Positions 1-9,600 of a stretch of DNA of 64,000 bases are shown here, piece by piece. The notes under the pieces were generated by a model. That model was given only the letters and a program-made list of their open reading frames with translations, was not told the DNA's origin and made no database searches. This stretch comes from Spirosoma aureum. GTDB taxonomy: Bacteria > Bacteroidota > Bacteroidia > Cytophagales > Spirosomataceae. Made by a program: the position numbers and the translations under genes. How positions within the stretch are numbered: position 1 is the first letter of the stretch; each line of letters opens with the position of its first letter. Location of the stretch: assembly GCF_011604685.1 (NCBI RefSeq), contig NZ_CP050063.1:8039001-8103000 (forward strand), written 5' to 3'.

Positions 1-131
1 CGGTGATGAATAGCAAAAAAGACCAGATTCGGCTGGTCAATGTACTGACCAACAACAATCTGGTTTTCCCCATTCCACAGAGCCAGATTGACATCAATAA
101 AGACAAAATCAAGCAAAATCCTGGGTATTAA
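1..131 (+). CDS. susD: SusD/RagB family nutrient-binding lipoprotein, C-terminal end (partial)
   Basis: The window opens inside this gene. The reading frame starting at base 3 encodes about 42 residues and ends in TAA at 129-131. The tail holds the stretch FPIPQSQIDINK and finishes with NPGY, the usual end of SusD proteins: the same pattern closes the SusD at 10240-11679. SusD proteins are surface lipoproteins that cap a SusC channel and bind its ligand. The matching SusC should lie just left of the window. The Tat-exported dehydrogenase genes that follow at 195 and 816 may belong to the same operon. Confidence 0.85.
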   Translation, partial: VMNSKKDQIRLVNVLTNNNLVFPIPQSQIDINKDKIKQNPGY

Positions 132-194
132 ACCGATATACTGGCCTTTTATAGGCAACTCTTACAAGGCCAGCCTAACTTAATCAATAAGCGA

Positions 195-749
195 ATGAAC
201 AGACGGGAAGCAGTAACGCACGTAGCCTGGATACTCGGAGGAGTATTTTCGGCCCCAACTCTACAGGCCATGAACCGCTGGGAACAGATTGGCAGCCAGG
301 CCACTGCTCTTCGCCAATCAGGTTCATTTCTGACTGAAACGCAGCATGAGATCATGGCTCGCGTTGCTGAACTGATCATTCCACGCACCGATACCCCCGG
401 AGCCATCGATGCGGGTGTGCCCGATTTCATGGAGGTTATGCTTCGCGACTGCTACCGAAAGCCCGCTCAGGATACGTTTTTGGCCGGAGTAGGCGCACTG
501 GAACAGAAAGGCTTCCTGAAGTTATCGGCCGATCAGCAAACGGCCCTTCTAAAACAGGTCGAAGCGGAAGCGCAGAAAACTAGTGATTCGTCGTTCTGGC
601 TCATCACCAAAGAGTTGACTCTCCTTGGCTATTACACCTCCGAAGTGGGCGTTAAAGCATCGTTCGATTACCAGCCAATACCGGGGCGATTCGAAGCGAT
701 TAAAATCAAACCGGGGCAAAAAGATTTCATGTACGGCAATCAGGCCTAA
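195..749 (+). CDS. Gluconate 2-dehydrogenase subunit 3-like protein, Tat-exported
   Basis: 184 residues. The N-terminus has twin arginines at 3-4 followed by a hydrophobic stretch and an A-x-A-like end, so it looks like a Tat signal. The body, from ETQHEIMARVAELIIPRTDTPGA onwards, resembles the gluconate 2-dehydrogenase subunit 3 family: a helical protein with an I-I-P-x-T-D-T-P-G-A motif near the start of the mature chain. In known dehydrogenases this subunit carries the folded flavoprotein partner through the Tat system. The partner is the GMC oxidoreductase starting 67 bases downstream, which has no signal of its own. The start codon is ATG at 195. No cytochrome subunit is seen next to the pair. 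Confidence 0.85.
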   Translation: MNRREAVTHVAWILGGVFSAPTLQAMNRWEQIGSQATALRQSGSFLTETQHEIMARVAELIIPRTDTPGAIDAGVPDFMEVMLRDCYRKPAQDTFLAGVGALEQKGFLKLSADQQTALLKQVEAEAQKTSDSSFWLITKELTLLGYYTSEVGVKASFDYQPIPGRFEAIKIKPGQKDFMYGNQA

Positions 750-815
750 TCACTGAACATCACCCTGTCAACGTCCGTTGCGGCAATCCTTCACTCTTTC
801 ACCCATTTGAACACG

Positions 816-2525
816 ATGAACCTGAATATCAAAGCAGATAAAGCCCAGACCTACGATGCCATTGTTGTTGGATCGGGGATGACCGGGGGCTGGGCCGCTA
901 AAGAACTGACCGAAAAAGGCCTGAAAGTACTGGTGCTCGAACGAGGCTATGAACTCAAGCACGTCGAAGATTACAAAACGGCCATGAAAGATCCGTGGGA
1001 GTTCGAGCATCGCGGCAAAATACCCATTGTGGCCGCCGAAGAGCATTATGCGACCATGTACTTTTCGGCCAAGGAAGGTTCGCAATACCTCTATAGCAAC
1101 GACAAGGAAAATCCATACATCCAGAAGCGGCCTTTCAACTGGATTCGAGCCTACCATACGGGCGGGAAATCACTGTTGTGGGGCAAGCATACCTACCGCT
1201 GGAATCGCGAAGATTTTCTGGCGAATGCGAAACAGGGGCTTGGTGTAGACTGGCCGATCCGGTACGATGACCTCATTCCCTGGTACAATTACGTCGAAAA
1301 GTTTGTGGGAATCAGTGGCCAGGCCGAAGGATTAGCGGTGTTGCCCGACAGCAATTTCCTGCCGCCCATGGCCATGACCGCGCCCGAAATTCATCTAAAA
1401 AAATCGGTAGCCCAGAAACTGAATCGCCCGATCACCATTGGTAGGGTTGCCCACCTGACCAAGCCTCAGCCGTGGCATACCGCCGTTGGCCGGGCTAGCT
1501 GTCAGTTCCGAAACCGGTGTTCGCGCGGCTGCCCGTTTGGCGCGTATTTCAGCTCACTGGCTGCAACGATACCGGCGGCTCGACAGACCAATCGGCTCAC
1601 CATCGTGCACAATGCGATCGTCAAGGAAATTATTCTGGACGATAAAGCCCAGAAAGCCAAAGGCGTACGGGTTATTGATCAGAACACGCTGGAAGTGCGT
1701 GAGTTCTACGCCAAACTGATTTTCCTGAATGCCGGAACCATTGGCTCTACGTCTATCCTGATGAATTCGAAATCGGCCCGTTTTCCGAATGGGCTCGGCA
1801 ACGACAGCGATCAGCTAGGTCGTAACCTGATGGATCATCACCTGGCCATTGGTGCGCGGGCCGACATCGAAGGATTCGAAGACGACTACTTTTTTGGGGC
1901 GCGGCCGGGCAGTTTGTACATACCCCGTTTCCGAAACTGGGGCAACGACAAACGCGATTACCTGCGGGGCTTTGGGTATCAGGGTGGAGCCTCCCGCGCC
2001 GACTGGTCACGAGGGGCAACGGAAACGGGCTTTGGCGCTGACTTCAAGAAGAAAATGACGCAGCCCGGCCCCTGGAAAATTAACCTTAGCGGGTTCGGCG
2101 AAGTGCTTCCCAATCCAAACAACCGCTTTTACCTCAGCGAAGATCAGAAAGACAAATGGGGGCTACCTCAGATCGTTTTCGATGCTGATTTTGGCGAAAA
2201 TGAACGGGCCATGCGCAAAGATATCATGAACGATGGGGCGGAAATGCTCGAAGCGGCTGGCTTCAAAAATGTGGTTCCTTACGACAATCCCGTCGCACAC
2301 ATGGGCCTGGGCATTCACGAAATGGGAACGGCCCGCATGGGTAAAGATCCAAAAACGTCGGTGCTCAATAAATTCAATCAGGTACACGCCTGCAAAAATG
2401 TATTCGTCACCGATGGATCAGCAATGACTTCGGCCTCAAATGTAAATCCTTCGCTGACCTACATGGCGCTGACGGCTCGGGCAGCCAGCTATGCGGTCGA
2501 GCAGTTAAAAGCCAGAAGCCTTTGA
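816..2525 (+). CDS. GMC family FAD-dependent oxidoreductase (gluconate/sugar dehydrogenase type)
   Basis: 569 residues from the ATG at 816. A TTG at 807 is in frame but less likely. The N-terminus has a dinucleotide-binding motif (GSGMTG, residues 19-24) for FAD. The C-terminal GMC domain has HEMGTARMG (His about 501) and NVNPS (Asn about 544), the likely catalytic His/Asn pair. There is a cysteine group CQFRNRCSRGC (Cys 229, 235, 239), like the one that binds an iron-sulfur cluster in some membrane-linked FAD sugar dehydrogenases. With the subunit 3 gene at 195 this should form a periplasmic dehydrogenase that oxidises a sugar, sugar acid or alcohol. The substrate cannot be read from the sequence. 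Confidence 0.88.
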   Translation: MNLNIKADKAQTYDAIVVGSGMTGGWAAKELTEKGLKVLVLERGYELKHVEDYKTAMKDPWEFEHRGKIPIVAAEEHYATMYFSAKEGSQYLYSNDKENPYIQKRPFNWIRAYHTGGKSLLWGKHTYRWNREDFLANAKQGLGVDWPIRYDDLIPWYNYVEKFVGISGQAEGLAVLPDSNFLPPMAMTAPEIHLKKSVAQKLNRPITIGRVAHLTKPQPWHTAVGRASCQFRNRCSRGCPFGAYFSSLAATIPAARQTNRLTIVHNAIVKEIILDDKAQKAKGVRVIDQNTLEVREFYAKLIFLNAGTIGSTSILMNSKSARFPNGLGNDSDQLGRNLMDHHLAIGARADIEGFEDDYFFGARPGSLYIPRFRNWGNDKRDYLRGFGYQGGASRADWSRGATETGFGADFKKKMTQPGPWKINLSGFGEVLPNPNNRFYLSEDQKDKWGLPQIVFDADFGENERAMRKDIMNDGAEMLEAAGFKNVVPYDNPVAHMGLGIHEMGTARMGKDPKTSVLNKFNQVHACKNVFVTDGSAMTSASNVNPSLTYMALTARAASYAVEQLKARSL

Positions 2526-2579
2526 GTTGTTCGGCATAGCCCTGGTTTGACTATGCCGAACAACAAACTATACCAACTG

Positions 2580-4778
2580 ATGAAAAGGCAATACATTATT
2601 TTTTGGGTTTGCGTGCTGGTGTCTTTCCCGCCGTTTGTGTTCGCACAGGCAACAGGCGGCAAGAATGCTCAGGTAGCCATTAGCTTCGATACAAGCAGCA
2701 AACCGCTTCGTTTTGGAGTAGATCACCTGGAGAAAGCACTTCAACAGGCTGGTCAATCCGTCAGGACAGAGGCACGTACAACGCAGGCAAAAACAGGGAA
2801 TATCACGATTCAGGTACGGCCCGCCCAGGCTGAGCCAACGATTCGCGAGGAGGGCTACCGAATTAGTTACCAGGCCGGGCAGCTTCAGCTAACGGCCGTC
2901 GATCCGGTGGGAGCGATGTATGCCGCTTTAGATGTCGCGGAGCAGATCAGCATGGGTAAAACCTGGAAGACACTGGCCTCTAAGACCGTAAACCCTCACT
3001 TTACCGTACGCGCTCTGAAAGTCAATTTACCGTGGTCGTCCTACCGCTCCGGTCCAGCAATGGAGGTGCATACGGACGTGTGTAAAGATTTGACATACTG
3101 GCAGAAGCTACTGGACCAGATGGCCGAAAACCATTTTAACGTACTGTCACTCTGGAACATCCATCCGTTTCCGTTCATGGTAAAGCCCACTAACTTCCCC
3201 GAAGCCAATAGCTTTTCCGACAAGGAAATGGCCGAGTGGAAACAGTTGTGGACCGCTTTGTTTCGAATGGCCAAAGAGCGGGGCGTCGAACCGTATATTG
3301 TCAACTGGAATATTGCCGTATCGCCCGAATTTGCGAAACATTACGGCGTTAACGAACGAAACGATACCTCAGCTATCGTGAAGCGATACACCCGCGAAGT
3401 CGTTACGCAGGTGATCAACGAATACCCTGATCTGGCGGGTATCGGCATTACGCTGGCCGACTGGATGAGCAATTTTAAGGCCGAAGGATCGACCTTGCCC
3501 GACATGACGCCCAAAGACCGGGAAGATTGGCTGGAAGAAACCATTGTAGCGGGAATTAAAGCAGCCAACCGCCCTGTCAAATTCCTGCACCGATCGGTGC
3601 TCTCTGCCGATCCGGCCGAAATGCGACGCGTCATCAATAAGGCCCATCTGCCTGATACGACCCTGGTCGAAATTAAATTCAACTGGTCGCATGGGCACTC
3701 GACACCGGTGCTTGCCTTAACGCACGACTCCCATTCCGGCAAGCGCGATGATGGCTACTGGAATCCTACACCCACAAATTACCGCATTCAGTGGATGATT
3801 CGGAACGAGGATTTTTTCATTCTCCGCTGGGGGCAGCCCGATTTTATCCGTCGGCATGTTGCGCAAAATACGGCTCCCTATGTCAATGGCTATTTCGTGG
3901 GTTCAGAAGGGTATATTCCGGCCAGAGATTATTCGCACGTTGCCAACGCCCACCGTACCTGGAACTACGCGTTTGAGAAGCAATGGTTGTTCTATCAACT
4001 CTGGGGACGTCTGTTGTACGATCCCACAACGCCCGATGCCGTATTTGAAGCCAGCTTTGCAAACCGATACGCGCTTAAATCGGGCAAGCCGATGGTAGAG
4101 GCCAGTGCGGCAGCGAGCCAAATGCCATTGCGGTTGGCATCCTTTTTCGGATCGACCTGGGATTATACGCTGTATTCAGAAGGATTTCTGTCGCCATTCC
4201 CGGCCAGCAAAGGCTTTCAGGACAATGTTTCTTCCTTCATTTCGATCAACGAATTAATTGATCATCAGACCTTAGACCCCGCTTATTTATCCATCAAAGA
4301 CTACGTTATGTCGGTTCAGGAAAAGAAACCGATTTCGACCGACAAAGTAAGCCCATTAGCGCTGGCCGATTTACTCGACGCCGACAGTAAAACGGTTCTC
4401 ACGCGTGTCCAGCAACTACGGCCGGGCTCCTCTCCTACGTTAGCCTGCGAACTGGCAGATCTGGAAACCTGGGCGTATCTAAGCCGTTATTTTGCCGATA
4501 AACTCCGCGCCGGGGTGGCCTTGCAGACGTACCGGATTTCTCAGAATAAAGCCCAGCAACAGCAGGCAATTGACTTATTAACGAAGTGTCGGGATCACTG
4601 GCAAAAGGTCAGCGAAATCACGGCCAGTCACTACCACGAAGTACCTTATATTGAAGGGTATGTATCGAAAGAAAACGCCTATAAGGACGCGAAACGCTTT
4701 TTCTGGCCGAATTATCTGCCACAGGTTGAACGCGACATCCGACTAGCAGAAGAAGCCAGTCTGGTCGGTAAACAGTGA
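2580..4778 (+). CDS. Secreted alpha-glucuronidase (GH67-N)-like glycosidase-related protein
   Basis: 732 residues from the ATG at 2580. An in-frame ATG lies at 2553, but starting at 2580 gives a clean signal peptide (MKRQYIIFWVCVLV..., cleavage near FVFAQA). Residues up to about 130 look like the small alpha/beta domain found before the barrel in GH67 and GH20 enzymes (VDPVGAMYAALDVAEQI). The central part (HFNVLSLWNIHPFPF, AGIGITLADWM, LVEIKFNWSHGH) looks like a TIM barrel. I do not recognise a specific family or catalytic pair, so alpha-glucuronidase activity is only a suggestion from domain resemblance. It follows the GMC gene by 54 bases and precedes the sigma factor gene by 74. Confidence 0.6.
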   Translation: MKRQYIIFWVCVLVSFPPFVFAQATGGKNAQVAISFDTSSKPLRFGVDHLEKALQQAGQSVRTEARTTQAKTGNITIQVRPAQAEPTIREEGYRISYQAGQLQLTAVDPVGAMYAALDVAEQISMGKTWKTLASKTVNPHFTVRALKVNLPWSSYRSGPAMEVHTDVCKDLTYWQKLLDQMAENHFNVLSLWNIHPFPFMVKPTNFPEANSFSDKEMAEWKQLWTALFRMAKERGVEPYIVNWNIAVSPEFAKHYGVNERNDTSAIVKRYTREVVTQVINEYPDLAGIGITLADWMSNFKAEGSTLPDMTPKDREDWLEETIVAGIKAANRPVKFLHRSVLSADPAEMRRVINKAHLPDTTLVEIKFNWSHGHSTPVLALTHDSHSGKRDDGYWNPTPTNYRIQWMIRNEDFFILRWGQPDFIRRHVAQNTAPYVNGYFVGSEGYIPARDYSHVANAHRTWNYAFEKQWLFYQLWGRLLYDPTTPDAVFEASFANRYALKSGKPMVEASAAASQMPLRLASFFGSTWDYTLYSEGFLSPFPASKGFQDNVSSFISINELIDHQTLDPAYLSIKDYVMSVQEKKPISTDKVSPLALADLLDADSKTVLTRVQQLRPGSSPTLACELADLETWAYLSRYFADKLRAGVALQTYRISQNKAQQQQAIDLLTKCRDHWQKVSEITASHYHEVPYIEGYVSKENAYKDAKRFFWPNYLPQVERDIRLAEEASLVGKQ

Positions 4779-4852
4779 TAAAATCAAATACCAGAATGAA
4801 ATTATACCACAAAGCCACGTACTCTGTTTAACTTGCTAACCGGTTCAACGAA

Positions 4853-5464
4853 ATGGTTTCTGCTAATCATGTAATGAATTCCGCCGTTCAACAGGAAGAC
4901 GAAACAAGCTGGTGGCTACGGCTCCTGCGTGGAGAACCGAACGCATTGGCTTTCTTTTATGAAAGGTATGCCGACTGGTTGTTAAAATACGGTCTATCGG
5001 TTGCTTACAACCGCGAACTCGTACAGGATTCTGTTCAGGAGCTCTTCATTCAAATCTGGAACCGCCGTGAAAATCTGACCGTCCCTCAGTCAGTCAAGTA
5101 TTACCTCATGGTTTCGCTGCGCCGAATTATTCTAAAAGATGTCATGAGCGCGCGGCTCACCACCGACCTGTTTCCTGATCATACCCTCGCTGTCGATGAT
5201 CAGCCGGGTGTTGACTTTGAGGAAGTTGCAGAAGCAAACGTTCGAAAATTGCAGGCCGCCGTCCGGGCATTACCCCCTCGGCAGCAGGAGGTTATCTTCC
5301 TCCGCTTTTTCGACAAAATGAGCTACGAGGAAATAACAGGGCTCACCGGCCTTGATTATCAGGTACTTCGAAACACGATCCACCGCGCCATCAAAGCGCT
5401 CCGACAGGCACTCATTCATAACATTGATTTGTTGCTGCCTTTTTTTCTTATATCTGCCATTTAA
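4853..5464 (+). CDS. RNA polymerase ECF sigma factor (FecI-like)
   Basis: 203 residues. Sigma region 2 is seen in FFYERYADWLLKYG and QDSVQELFIQIWNRR, and region 4 in LPPRQQEVIFLRF followed by a helix-turn-helix (MSYEEITGLTGLDY...VLRNTIHRAIKAL). Start is ATG at 4853; a second ATG follows a few codons later. It stands directly before a FecR gene and an STN-bearing SusC gene, the standard arrangement in which ligand-loaded SusC signals through FecR to free this sigma factor. It probably drives the SusC/SusD genes downstream. Confidence 0.92.
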   Translation: MVSANHVMNSAVQQEDETSWWLRLLRGEPNALAFFYERYADWLLKYGLSVAYNRELVQDSVQELFIQIWNRRENLTVPQSVKYYLMVSLRRIILKDVMSARLTTDLFPDHTLAVDDQPGVDFEEVAEANVRKLQAAVRALPPRQQEVIFLRFFDKMSYEEITGLTGLDYQVLRNTIHRAIKALRQALIHNIDLLLPFFLISAI

Positions 5465-5486
5465 CTGATTATCAAACAGTTAAATG
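5458..5486 (+). terminator. Inverted repeat over the sigma factor stop codon
   Basis: CATTTAACTG at 5458-5467 pairs perfectly with CAGTTAAATG at 5477-5486 across a 9-base loop. The TAA stop (5462-5464) lies inside the left arm. T-rich sequence follows (TTTTGTTTATTTTTTAG), so it could act as a weak terminator or mRNA end between the sigma and FecR genes. It may equally be an operator. Confidence 0.45.
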
Positions 5487-5594
5487 ATTTTGTTTATTTT
5501 TTAGAAAAATTTTCCTTTTTCGGAGGTTACGAAAACCGATTTCGGCTTTCTATGTACTCGTAGCCACACACAGCCTTCTCTTTATTTTTTTGTT

Positions 5595-6596
5595 ATGAAC
5601 TATCCTGACTTTAACGAAGAAGATTTTGCTGCCGACGATTTTTTTCAGCGATGGGTTCTTGAACAGGACATCGAAAGCGAATCGTTCTGGCAAAACTGGC
5701 TGGTCGACCATCCAGAAAAGCGGTTGATCGTCAAGAAGGCACAATGGATTGTTCAGAATGTCTCCTTCACCGAAACATGGAGTCCGGCTGAGCGGGCAGC
5801 GATGTGGCAGACCATACAGGCGAATCTAATTCAGAACATAAAAGAAGAGGCTCCTGTTATCCCGCTTTGGCGCCGATTGGGCTGGGTCGCAGCAGCCAGT
5901 ATTGTTCTGGTGCTCGGGAGTGTAGGGCTGTTTTATTCGCGCTGGAGCGATCAGGAAATCAGGACTTCATTTGGTGAAATGCGCCAGATTAAGTTAGCCG
6001 ATGGGTCAACCGTAACGCTGAATGCCAACTCAACCCTAAAGGTTGCCAATGACTTTTTAGAAAAACCCAGCCGGGAAGTCTGGATTGAAGGTGAGGCCTT
6101 CTTTGACGTTACCAAACGAATTGTGAAAGCCGGGAAAGTGCCGTTTGTTGTGCACGCCAACAACCTGACCATCCAGGTGTTAGGCACTGCCTTCAACGTG
6201 ATTAACCGCCGGGAAAAGATTGACATCGCACTGGAACACGGTTCCGTAAAAGTGGTCGATGAGCAGAATACGACGAATGCCGTAGTACTTAAACCCGGCG
6301 AAAAGGTAAGCCGAGTTGCCCAAAAAGCCCCGCTGGTGAAACAGGCGATCCAGATTGAAGACTATACGTCGTGGAAAGAAAAAGTTATTCTCTTCAAACA
6401 GAAGTCGTTGACCGAGCTCGCCGAGATGATGAAAGATATGTATGATATCGACGTAGTGATCGACAATCCGGCCCTAAAACAGGAAACGTTTACGGGCTCA
6501 TTCCCCGCCGACTCGGCCGAGGTCTTCTTTGACAAGCTCGAAAAAATGTATCCCATTGCTATTCATAAGGATGGAAAAGTTTTTCACCTGAAGTGA
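5595..6596 (+). CDS. FecR family anti-sigma factor
   Basis: 333 residues. A cytoplasmic N-terminal part that would bind the sigma factor is followed by one membrane segment at about 96-115 (LGWVAAASIVLVLGSVGLFY). Then comes a periplasmic FecR domain (SFGEMRQIKLADGSTVTLNA, WIEGEAFFDVTK) and a C-terminal DUF4974-type domain (FKQKSLTELAEMM... to FTGSFPADSAEVFFDKL). It should hold the sigma factor of 4853-5464 until the STN domain of the SusC at 6689 contacts it. The 130-base gap before it is AT-rich. Confidence 0.92.
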   Translation: MNYPDFNEEDFAADDFFQRWVLEQDIESESFWQNWLVDHPEKRLIVKKAQWIVQNVSFTETWSPAERAAMWQTIQANLIQNIKEEAPVIPLWRRLGWVAAASIVLVLGSVGLFYSRWSDQEIRTSFGEMRQIKLADGSTVTLNANSTLKVANDFLEKPSREVWIEGEAFFDVTKRIVKAGKVPFVVHANNLTIQVLGTAFNVINRREKIDIALEHGSVKVVDEQNTTNAVVLKPGEKVSRVAQKAPLVKQAIQIEDYTSWKEKVILFKQKSLTELAEMMKDMYDIDVVIDNPALKQETFTGSFPADSAEVFFDKLEKMYPIAIHKDGKVFHLK

Positions 6597-6605
6597 TAAA
6601 AAAAT

Positions 6606-6653
6606 CCCGCCCTGATGCTTGAGGTCTTGCCGGACGAGTAGCATAAGGACGGG
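6606..6653 (+). promoter_or_regulatory. Imperfect hairpin in the SusC leader
   Basis: In the 92 bases between FecR and SusC, CCCG-CCT-ATGCT (6606-6619) pairs with AGCAT-AGG-CGGG (6640-6653), with two mismatches. No T-run follows. It may be a leader structure, an end signal for the sigma/FecR mRNA, or part of the sigma-factor-dependent promoter region for the SusC gene. Confidence 0.35.
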
Positions 6654-6688
6654 CGTAATCAATTGTAAACCCTAAACCTAAAAAAAGA

Positions 6689-9600
6689 ATGTCTCAATCA
6701 CTACGAGCAGTTCTGTTTTTTTTGTCGCTGCATGGCGTCCTGCTGCTATCGGAGACAGCCAGGGCCCAGACGTTTGCCGTTAACTATTCGCGGCCATCGT
6801 TTCAGGGCGAAGTATCCGCCACGCGCCTTTCGTTGAATGAAGCGCTGGATGTGCTGAGTAAGCATCACAAAGTGATTTTTGAGTTCAACGACAATTTGCT
6901 GAAGAATAAAACCGTCGATCGGAGTCTGCTCGACAGTAAGCAAAGCCTGGAAGGAAAGCTCGAACGTATATTGATACCGTTCGGGCTGATTTACGAGCGA
7001 TATGGTAAAAAATCGTACCTGATTTTCCTGCCGAACAACGGTGTCAAACCATCGGCCGAACCGAAATCGATCGATAAGGGCCTGTTAAAAGCATCCGCCG
7101 ATGGGAGCTCACTGTACAACTCGCTGGATTCCAGAACCGAGCAGGACAGGTTCCAGCGGCTCAGTGAGATTCCGGTAATACCCGTCCAATTGGCCGACAT
7201 TTCTGTGCAGGGAGCCGTAACGGATGATAAAGGGGAAGCCCTACCGGGCGTGAGTATTATTCTGAAAGGGTCTCAGAAAGGAACAACAACCGATGCGCAG
7301 GGACGGTATAAAATTGACGTACCAAACGCAGCGGCTACGCTGATATTCAGCTTCGTAGGCTATCTGTCGCAGGAAGTGACGGTTGGCAATCGGACAAGTC
7401 TGGATGTAGTTCTGAAGATAGATAACAAAACCCTCGAAGAGATTGTCGTTGTTGGTTATGGTACAGTAAAACGGAAAGATCTGACGGGCTCTGTCGGATC
7501 GGTTAGCACGCAGGAAATCAAGGAATTAGCCGTTGCCCGGATCGATCAGGCGCTTCTGGGAAAAGTAGCCGGTGTCCAGGTAAAAACGGTTAGTGGTGAT
7601 CCCGGTGCGGCACCGCAAATCAAGATCCGCGGCATTGGCAGCATCTCGGCCGGTTCGAACCCATTATATGTTGTCGATGGCTTTCCGATTGATAATATCC
7701 AGACGCTGAACCCCAACGATGTGGAGAGCATGGATATCCTGAAAGATGCCTCTGCTACGGCTATTTACGGCTCACGGGGTGCCAATGGCGTTATCATCAT
7801 CAACACAAAACGCGGCAAAACGGGCAAGGCAACCATTAGTTTCGACACCTATCATGGGTTCCAGAATGTATTGAAGCGCCCCGAATTTCTCAATGCAAAT
7901 CAGCAGGCTCAATATTACTTCGACGGCATCCGGAACCGCAATATCGACAATGGGAACAATGTATCTGGTCCTTTTACGGGTTGGGCCATTCCCGTACCAC
8001 AAACCGTTCAGGATGTGCTGTCTGGCAAAAATACGTACAACACCGATGCACTTGATGGTGTGTTGCGTACGGCTCCGCAAAGCCAGTATCAGTTGTCGGC
8101 ATCGGGCGGTAGTGAAAATGTGAAATATGCGATCAGCGGGGAGTACTTCAATCAGGAAGGAATTATTCTGAACAGTAACTTTAACCGCTATTCACTACGG
8201 GCTAATATTGATGCCAAACTGACGAATAAGTTATCGGTACGGTTGAATGTCAATACGGCCTATACGGATGCAAAAGTGGTGACGGCCAGCGGGCCGGGTG
8301 GTGGTGATAACGACGGCATTATTGCGCAGGCAACCTCGGCCCAGCCGTATTATCCGCTCTACAATGCCGATGGTAGTTACTTCGTTTACTCGAACCTCGA
8401 TGCGTCGACCATTCTCCTCAATCCGGTAGCGCTGGCGCTGGAAATTCAGGGAAAGCGAAAAGGAATGCGCATGTTGGGCAATGTCAATCTGGAGTATAAA
8501 TTCACCGATGCCCTGAGCTTGAATGTCATGCTGGGAGCCACGTCATATACTACGAAGGCGATGCGGTTCAGGCCCCAGATTCCGGCTTTCTACAACAACG
8601 CGGCTGTTGGTACCGACAGCACGTCAAGTACGCTGAACTGGCTCACCGAATACACGCTGAATTACCGGAAGAGCTTCGGCAAACATAACCTGGTGGGTCT
8701 GGCTGGTTTTACGGCCCAGAAAGAAACCAATGAGTCGAACTTCCTGGCCAGCAATCGGTTTCCAAACAATCTAGTACCCACGCTAAGCGCTGTCAGTGGT
8801 ATTCTGACCGATGGCTCGTCCAGTACCTATCAGTGGTCATTGCTTTCCTATCTGGCACGGGTCAATTACAACTACAGCGACAAATACTACCTGACAGCAT
8901 CGATTCGTACCGATGGCTCGTCGCGCTTCGGAAGCAGTCATAAATACGGCGTATTCCCTTCGCTGGCCGTTGCCTGGCGTATTTCGGATGAAGATTTCCT
9001 GAAAAGCGTCCGGAGTTTGAGCGAACTGAAACTTCGGGTGAGTTACGGTGAAACGGGCAACAATAACATCGGCAATTACGAGCACTACCCGACCATCAAT
9101 TACGAAAAATATACGCTCGGTGGTGTAGCCATCGGCGGCTATGCGCCCGCCCGGCCCGCCAATCCGAATCTAACCTGGGAAAAACAAAAATCCTTCAACG
9201 TTGGACTCGATGCCAGCTTTTTCAACCGTCGATTGACCGTCAATATCGACCATTTTCAGGCCAGGAACACCGATCTGCTGCTTAACGTAAACGTTCCTGA
9301 TATCACGGGCTTCAGCACGGCATTGCAGAACATCGGTGAGGTTAAAAATACAGGCTGGGAGTTTGTTGTCAGTACGCTGAACCTGCAAAACAAGCTGGTC
9401 TGGTCTACTGATTTCAACATCTCGACCTACCAAAACAAGGTCGTTAAATTAGGCGTACAGGGCGATCCCATTATTTCGGGCCGGAACATTACCATGATTG
9501 GCCAGCCGATCGGCATGTTCTACGGCTTTTTAACCGATGGCATCTTTAAAACCCAGGCCGAAGTAGACAAAGGTCCGGTTTACAATCCAGGAGCACCGGA

